From positions 21,085 through 85,084 of the forward strand of contig JAFGTR010000056.1 in assembly GCA_016934055.1 (NCBI GenBank): DNA of 64,000 nt. Reading direction: 5' to 3'. The translations under genes were made by a program, and so were the position numbers. A model generated the notes under the pieces. The model was not told the origin of the DNA. It saw only the letters and a list, made by a program, of their open reading frames with translations, and ran no database searches. Positions 58,845 to 64,000 of this stretch are shown here, piece after piece; position 1 is the stretch's first letter; each line of letters opens with the position of its first letter. Source of the stretch: Bacteroidales bacterium. Lineage in GTDB: Bacteria > Bacteroidota > Bacteroidia > Bacteroidales > UBA10428.

Positions 58845-61800
58845 ATGAAAAAAAATGTTAATGAAGTCTATTTGCCCTTAGTGGGGAGACACAAAAAACT
58901 TCTGCTAACCATGAAATTCACCATTCTTATTCAGTTGATCTGTCTAACAGCATTTTCGGCTACCACTTTATCACAGAACTCCGGTATATCCCTGAGGATG
59001 GAAAATGTGAAAGTGAAGGACGTATTGGGCAGTATAGAAGATCAGAGTGCCTACCGGTTTTTTTATAATGATGAGCTCAGTGATGTCAACAGGTTGGTTG
59101 ATTTACAGGTAGACAACTCCGATATCAATGAAATCCTGACGCAACTGTTCAATAATACGGATATTGCCTATACTATCCTTGAGAATAACCTTATTGTTGT
59201 AGCCCCAAAAAGAACGATACAGCAGAAGGTGACCGGTCGGGTTACAGATAGATCCACCGGGGAACCGCTTCCTGGTGTCAATGTAATCATTGAAGGAACA
59301 GGGACAGGAACTGTTACTGATATGAACGGATCATACAGCCTTGATATGCCACAACAGAATGCAATCCTGCACTTTTCCTTTGTCGGATACCTGACTGAAA
59401 AAGTGGTATACACAGGTCAGACCACCATTGATGTTTCTCTTATTATGGATCTTACAGAACTTGAAGAGATTGTCGTTATCGGATACGGGACCCTGCGTAA
59501 AGGTGACGTGACCAGTTCCGTTGCCTCTGTCAAAGCCGAGGATTTTATCCAGGGAAGTGTAAAAGATATCGGACAACTGGTTCAGGGCAAAGTGGCCGGC
59601 CTTACCATTTCATCTGTCAGTGGTGATCCCACCAGTAATACGCAAATAAAGCTCAGGGGCAATACGACTATCCTGGGTACCAGTTCAAATCCCCTTATAT
59701 TAATCGATGGTATTCAGGGTGATTTCAATACTGTTGCTCCGGAAGACATTGAATCAGTTGATGTATTGAAGGATGGTTCTGCCGCAGCCATATACGGCGT
59801 GAGAGGGACCAACGGGGTCATTATTATCACCACAAAACGGGCTAAGGGTAGTTATGCCAATATGGTTGAGTATTCAGGTTATTTAAGCACACAGGTTATT
59901 GCCAGAAAACCTGAACTGCTTACAGCTGAAGATTACCGTGCACAAATTGCAGAAGGTACCCGGTCGGCTGATCTTGATCTGGGCGCCTCAACCGACTGGA
60001 TAAAGGAGGTAACACAAACCCCTGTTAACCATGTACATAATCTTACCTTTCGTGGGGGAAATGAAAAAACAAACTACCTGGCAACGGTAAACTACAAGGC
60101 TTTGGAAGGTATCATTCAAAAAACAGATAACGATGTACTTACGGCCAGGGCTGATATCAATCATAATATGTTCAATGATATTGTCAAAATAAATTTCGGG
60201 TTGTTGTCAAGAACCAATAAGTATACCACTGTTGCCGACGGGTACAGTTTCAATGGCTATACATACCGCCAGGCGCTTATCAGAAATCCTGCCGCTCCCA
60301 TTAAAGATGAAGAGGGCAACTGGCACGAGCAAACCAACTTGTTTTATTACGAAAATCCCCTCAGTCATATATATGAATCCGATGGCAGAAATAAATCACA
60401 ATACAGTCGTCTGAGCGGTACCATCAATGTTCGTCCGGTAAAAGGTTTAAACCTGAAAGCTATTATTTCATATGCCCGGTATAACGAATCGAGGGGCTAT
60501 GCGGAGAGCAAACAACATTACTCAAACCTGGCAAGGAGTCTGAACGGTTATGCTTCGAACGGTGCCCGCGAATCCATTGACAGAGTAGTGGAATTAACGG
60601 CTGAATATACCAATACGATAGCAAGGCATCATTTTACCTTACTGGGTGGTTATAGTTATCAGGATAATGATTGGTTCGACTATTGGATGAGGAATGTTGA
60701 TTTCCCCACTGATGTTTTCGGGTACAGCAATATCGACCTGGGGCAGGGCATACAGAACGCTGATCCCCAGGCAGGATTAGGTGGCACAAGAAATAAGACC
60801 AACCTGATTGGCTTTTTTGGCAGGGCATCTTACAGCTATGCGGATAAATACCTGTTGCTGGCGAGTCTGCGTTACGAGGCGGCAAGTCAGCTGGTCAGGA
60901 CAAAAGATCCGTGGGGTCTGTTCCCTGCTGTTTCTGTCGGCTGGAGATTATCAAATGAATCCTTTATTAAGGACCTGGATATTTTCAATGAATTAAAAAT
61001 CCGTGCCGGATACGGTATCACAGGCTCTGCACCCAACAGGCTTTTCAATGGCCTTGAGACAATCAGGTATGGTGATCCTGTTTTGGTTGACGGGGAATAT
61101 CTTCTGGCTATTGAACCCGACCGGAATTCGAATCCTTACCTGCGATGGGAAGAAAAAGCAGAAATCAACATAGGACTTGACTTTGCCATTCTGGACAGTC
61201 GCATTGGAGGTACAGTGGATTTATATCATCGAAGAATAACAGGTCTCCTTTGGGATATCCCTGTGCCGGTACCGCCAAATCTGGTAGGGACTACTTATGG
61301 CAACGCAGGAGAAATGACCAATAAAGGCATCGAAATCCTGTTGAATTTTGTGCCTGTACAAAAGACAGATTTTTACTGGGAATCGAGCATTAACTTCTCA
61401 ACGAATGCTAACAAGCTGCTTTCTCTGAATAGTGACATTTATGAGAATACTGTTGAATTCTGGAAAATCGGTAATTCAGGCGAACCCATCTGGGATCCCA
61501 CGCATTTGCTTGAAGTGGATGGTAAGATTGGCAATTTCTGGGGTTACAAAGTGGTTGATGTCACTGAGGATGGTCAGTGGATTTACCTTGACAGCCTGAA
61601 CAACAAGGTTGAATACAATGATTTTGAGCGCATTGATGATAATAAGCATATTTTAGGGAACGGGATTCCAAAATACTTTGTAGGATGGAACAATACCTTC
61701 CGTTATAAAAACTTTGACCTGAGCATTCTTATGCGGGGTGCTTTTAAATTTCAGATATTGAATCGTCAGCGTATGTATTACGAAAACACGTCCATTGAAT

Positions 61801-62132
61801 ATTACAACCGTCTGAGTTCGGCTTATGATGAAGTGTTTGGGAAGGCCGTGCTGAGCAAAGACATGCCGCTGCAATACAACAGTCATTATATTGAAGACGG
61901 CGACTACTGGAAAATTGACAATATTACCCTGGGGTATAATTTCAAAACGAACCGTCTTAAATTTATCAAGTCGGCCCGGATTTATGCTTCATCTCTTAAC
62001 ACGCTCACAATTACCAGTTATTCAGGTATTGATCCTGAAGTTTCGGTTACTGGTCTTGAGCCCGGGAACGATGCCCGGGATAAATATCCGACTACCAGGA
62101 CCTTCACGCTGGGGTTTAATGTTAATTTCTAA
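58845..62132 (+). CDS. SusC-type TonB-dependent receptor with STN domain
   Basis: 1095 aa. A signal peptide (about 20-43, MKFTILIQLICLTAFSATTLS) is followed by an STN signalling domain (about 45-115: VKVKDVLGSIEDQSAYRFFYND, DINEILTQLFNNTDIAY), a carboxypeptidase-regulatory-like domain (about 128-205: VTGRVTDRSTGEPLPGVNVII), the TonB box region EEIVVIGYGTLRKGDVTSSV, the plug (LILIDGIQGDFNTV, SAAAIYGVRGTNGVIIITTKR), and a 22-strand barrel. It imports large glycans across the outer membrane with SusD, and the STN domain signals to FecR. It is 177 bp after fecR, with the candidate antisense RNA in between. Confidence 0.97.
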   Translation: MKKNVNEVYLPLVGRHKKLLLTMKFTILIQLICLTAFSATTLSQNSGISLRMENVKVKDVLGSIEDQSAYRFFYNDELSDVNRLVDLQVDNSDINEILTQLFNNTDIAYTILENNLIVVAPKRTIQQKVTGRVTDRSTGEPLPGVNVIIEGTGTGTVTDMNGSYSLDMPQQNAILHFSFVGYLTEKVVYTGQTTIDVSLIMDLTELEEIVVIGYGTLRKGDVTSSVASVKAEDFIQGSVKDIGQLVQGKVAGLTISSVSGDPTSNTQIKLRGNTTILGTSSNPLILIDGIQGDFNTVAPEDIESVDVLKDGSAAAIYGVRGTNGVIIITTKRAKGSYANMVEYSGYLSTQVIARKPELLTAEDYRAQIAEGTRSADLDLGASTDWIKEVTQTPVNHVHNLTFRGGNEKTNYLATVNYKALEGIIQKTDNDVLTARADINHNMFNDIVKINFGLLSRTNKYTTVADGYSFNGYTYRQALIRNPAAPIKDEEGNWHEQTNLFYYENPLSHIYESDGRNKSQYSRLSGTINVRPVKGLNLKAIISYARYNESRGYAESKQHYSNLARSLNGYASNGARESIDRVVELTAEYTNTIARHHFTLLGGYSYQDNDWFDYWMRNVDFPTDVFGYSNIDLGQGIQNADPQAGLGGTRNKTNLIGFFGRASYSYADKYLLLASLRYEAASQLVRTKDPWGLFPAVSVGWRLSNESFIKDLDIFNELKIRAGYGITGSAPNRLFNGLETIRYGDPVLVDGEYLLAIEPDRNSNPYLRWEEKAEINIGLDFAILDSRIGGTVDLYHRRITGLLWDIPVPVPPNLVGTTYGNAGEMTNKGIEILLNFVPVQKTDFYWESSINFSTNANKLLSLNSDIYENTVEFWKIGNSGEPIWDPTHLLEVDGKIGNFWGYKVVDVTEDGQWIYLDSLNNKVEYNDFERIDDNKHILGNGIPKYFVGWNNTFRYKNFDLSILMRGAFKFQILNRQRMYYENTSIEYYNRLSSAYDEVFGKAVLSKDMPLQYNSHYIEDGDYWKIDNITLGYNFKTNRLKFIKSARIYASSLNTLTITSYSGIDPEVSVTGLEPGNDARDKYPTTRTFTLGFNVNF

Positions 62133-62151
62133 CGCCAAAAGCATTCATAAA

Positions 62152-63795
62152 ATGAAAACGATAAAAAAATATATGTTTCAGTTCAGAATTCTGTTTCTGA
62201 CATTCCTGGTGATGATCGCTTCATGCACCAAACTGGAGGATGAGAGTTTCACAGATCTTTTCACCGACGAGTTTCAGCCTTCTGAGGAAGACATTCGGGT
62301 AATCATTAGTTCGGCTTATGGCGACTGGCGGAAAATCCTTTTGCTCTGGAATGGCTTATGGAGAACCCAGGAGGTTGGAGCTGACCAGATCATTATCCCC
62401 AAACGGCCCAATGGATGGGTTGATGCCGGTGAATTCAGGAGAATGCACGAACATACCTGGGTTGATACCGATCCGCAGACTGTCAATAACTGGGCCAGGA
62501 CCTATACCGGAATTGAAAACTGTAACCGGGTCATGGATGAACTTGAGGACAGCAAGTATGATATTGATGAAGAATTAAAAGCATCCGCCATTGCCCAGCT
62601 GAAAATTCTAAGGGCCAGTTACTACTATGTTCTTTGCGACATGTACGGAAATGTTCCGATCGTGGAACATTCGGCCGATTATCTTCCTGAAGGCTATTTG
62701 CCTCCGCAAAGCACCCGTAAGCAGGTTTATGATTTCATTGTAAAGGAGATCACGGATAATCTTCCTTACTTATCCCGGGAAAGAAATATCAAAACCTATG
62801 GGAAATGGAATCTTTGGGCTGCCAGAACCCTTTTGGCCAAAATGTACCTGAACGCCGAGGTGTTTACAGGCACAGCCGAATGGGCAAAATGTATTGAACA
62901 GTGTGATTCGGTTATCAACAATGACGTGGGTTATGGTCTTGAAGCAGACCAGAAGAGTGTGTTTGTCACGGAAAATGAGAATTCAAAGGAGATATTGTAT
63001 GCCATACCCATCAGTGCCACTTATATGGAAGACTGGAACACTTTTGACATTCATATGCAAACCCTGCAACCTGAGAACCAGGCTACCTATAACATTTCTT
63101 TCACTCCCTGGGGAGGCATGTGTGCGATTCCCCAGTTTATCAACACCTTTGATCCTGATGACAGCAGGCTGACCAAAAACTTTATTTACGGGCAGCAATA
63201 CAGCGCTGACGGATCACCGCTTACCTGCACCATGGGTGCATTTGCCGGACAACCCCTGTCATACATCAACGAAGTTCCGGGCGTTGATGATTCGGAGGAA
63301 GTGCACGGCTATCGTTTCGGAAAGTTTGAAATTGCCATGAATTGTACGAATATCCTGGAGAATGATTACCCGCTTTTCCGGTATGCCGATATCCTGATGA
63401 TGAAGGCTGAGTGCCTGTTGCGTTTGGGAGATGCTGACGGCGCTGCTGCGCTGGTTACCCAGGTAAGGCAACGTGCTTTCAAAAGCGCCCCGGAAAAGGC
63501 TGCTGTCACCGGTGCACAACTTCAGGGAGGCAGTTGTTATGATTACGGGCTGCGTAACCATATTACATCCACCACCGAAGGAGGAGACGATATTCAATAC
63601 GGTCGTTTCCTTGATGAACTGGGTTGGGAATTTAACCAGGAAGGACGTCGCCGCCAGGATATGATACGATTCGGAATTTTTACCAAAAAATCGTTTTTAT
63701 CCCATTCACCGAACGGAGACAACAGGAATCTATATCCCATTCCCAGGGACGAATTGAACAAAAATCCCAATTTGCAGCAGAATCCGGGTTATTAG
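62152..63795 (+). CDS. SusD/RagB-type outer-membrane glycan-binding lipoprotein
   Basis: 547 aa from the ATG at 62152. The frame is open further up, into susC, but the lipoprotein signal peptide (FRILFLTFLVMIAS|C25) begins here. It has the SusD alpha-helical TPR core (TYTGIENCNRVMDELED, then ILRASYYYVLCDMYGNVPIVEH, SRERNIKTYGKWNLWAARTLLAKMYLN) and the C-terminal RagB/SusD segment (FNQEGRRRQDMIRFGIF, IPRDELNKNPNLQQNPGY). It caps the SusC barrel at the cell surface. It starts 19 bp after susC. No enzyme gene follows before a strong terminator, so the degradative enzymes of this PUL are not directly downstream. Confidence 0.96.
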   Translation: MKTIKKYMFQFRILFLTFLVMIASCTKLEDESFTDLFTDEFQPSEEDIRVIISSAYGDWRKILLLWNGLWRTQEVGADQIIIPKRPNGWVDAGEFRRMHEHTWVDTDPQTVNNWARTYTGIENCNRVMDELEDSKYDIDEELKASAIAQLKILRASYYYVLCDMYGNVPIVEHSADYLPEGYLPPQSTRKQVYDFIVKEITDNLPYLSRERNIKTYGKWNLWAARTLLAKMYLNAEVFTGTAEWAKCIEQCDSVINNDVGYGLEADQKSVFVTENENSKEILYAIPISATYMEDWNTFDIHMQTLQPENQATYNISFTPWGGMCAIPQFINTFDPDDSRLTKNFIYGQQYSADGSPLTCTMGAFAGQPLSYINEVPGVDDSEEVHGYRFGKFEIAMNCTNILENDYPLFRYADILMMKAECLLRLGDADGAAALVTQVRQRAFKSAPEKAAVTGAQLQGGSCYDYGLRNHITSTTEGGDDIQYGRFLDELGWEFNQEGRRRQDMIRFGIFTKKSFLSHSPNGDNRNLYPIPRDELNKNPNLQQNPGY

Positions 63796-63845
63796 TGGAC
63801 AGTAATTCGCTATAAAAACAAATTTTCAATTGTTAGGGTTAAGGT

Positions 63846-63888
63846 AAGTTCAGCGCTGGTACTTTTGTATCACGCTGAACTTTTTTTA
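63846..63888 (+). terminator. Intrinsic terminator after susD
   Basis: A perfect 10-bp stem (AAGTTCAGCG / CGCTGAACTT, 63846-63855 and 63873-63882) with a 17-nt loop, followed by a T-run. It closes the sigma-fecR-susC-susD transcript. Confidence 0.9.
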
Positions 63889-63907
63889 GCGGAGAGGAGA
63901 CTGAGAG

Positions 63908-64000
63908 ACCAGAAGACCAGTAGACCAGAAGACCAGTAGACCAGAAGACCAGTAGACCAGAAGACCAGTAGACCAGAAGACCAGAAGACCAGAAGACCAG
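63908..64000. repeat. 8-bp tandem repeat (ACCAGAAG/ACCAGTAG), runs off the window
   Basis: At least 11 copies of an 8-bp unit. The first eight alternate ACCAGAAG with ACCAGTAG as a 16-bp higher-order unit, then become uniform. It continues beyond the window end. No reading frame with known protein similarity is seen. Confidence 0.9.

Noticed and set aside
61891..62151. Apparent 87-codon N-terminal extension of SusD overlapping susC
   Set aside because: The frame is simply open through the susC 3' end. The lipoprotein signal peptide begins at 62152, which fixes the real start.

Overview
The window is a Bacteroidota (Bacteroidales-like) chromosome segment from what looks like an anaerobic, polysaccharide-degrading bacterium. 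The grounds are: a SusC/SusD pair behind an ECF sigma/FecR anti-sigma pair, a hybrid two-component system (HTCS) carbohydrate sensor, GWxTD, FloA/NfeD and TypA proteins of Bacteroidota type, promoters of the Bacteroidota form (-7 TAnnTTTG), weak Shine-Dalgarno signals, and an NAD-linked [FeFe]-hydrogenase. I saw no rRNA, tRNA or CRISPR array. The only transposase-like gene is one REP-associated tyrosine transposase (RAYT).

Layout. 0-5 kb: 5' part of a nitroreductase, a PhzF-family protein, an ABC permease broken by one in-frame TGA, a SiaC-like protein, GAPDH and an outer-membrane protein. 5.2-5.8 kb: two tiny paralogous lipoproteins, too short for routine gene calling. 5.9-10.7 kb: a four-gene Hnd-type [FeFe]-hydrogenase operon whose promoter carries two TGTTA-N6-TAACA palindromes. 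10.9-31.6 kb: a carbohydrate block with mannonate dehydratase ManD, an SDR that may be the mannonate oxidoreductase, a LacI repressor with a perfect palindromic operator, an HTCS, a beta-helix lipoprotein, a GH3 enzyme, a GH10 xylanase, a GPH-type symporter, an unusual GH13 enzyme, a GH35-like enzyme and a UroD-family protein. Together they suggest (glucurono)xylan breakdown with uronate catabolism.

32-34.6 kb: hypE-hypA-hypB, nickel-hydrogenase maturation genes with no NiFe structural gene in view. 35-51 kb: mostly housekeeping genes (HAD phosphatase, floA-nfeD, clpS, a TPR/SPOR protein, an FKBP isomerase, amtB-PII, typA, asnA, rlmB, a GWxTD protein, an ABC-F ATPase) ending with an FkbM methyltransferase that also holds an in-frame TGA. 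51-54.6 kb is accessory: a small HExxH protein, a GNAT/C_GCAxxG_C_C fusion, and a RAYT gene surrounded, and internally interrupted in frame, by copies of a GC-rich REP palindrome. 54.6-64 kb: rlmD, a small membrane protein, and a sigma/anti-sigma/SusC/SusD locus with a probable antisense sRNA terminating between fecR and susC.

Intergenic DNA is unusually rich in dispersed palindromes and low-complexity word-like tandem repeats. The points most worth following are the REP embedded in the RAYT gene, the candidate antisense RNA at susC, the twin micro-lipoproteins, the hydrogenase operators, and the LacI operator with a second near-copy 17 kb away.
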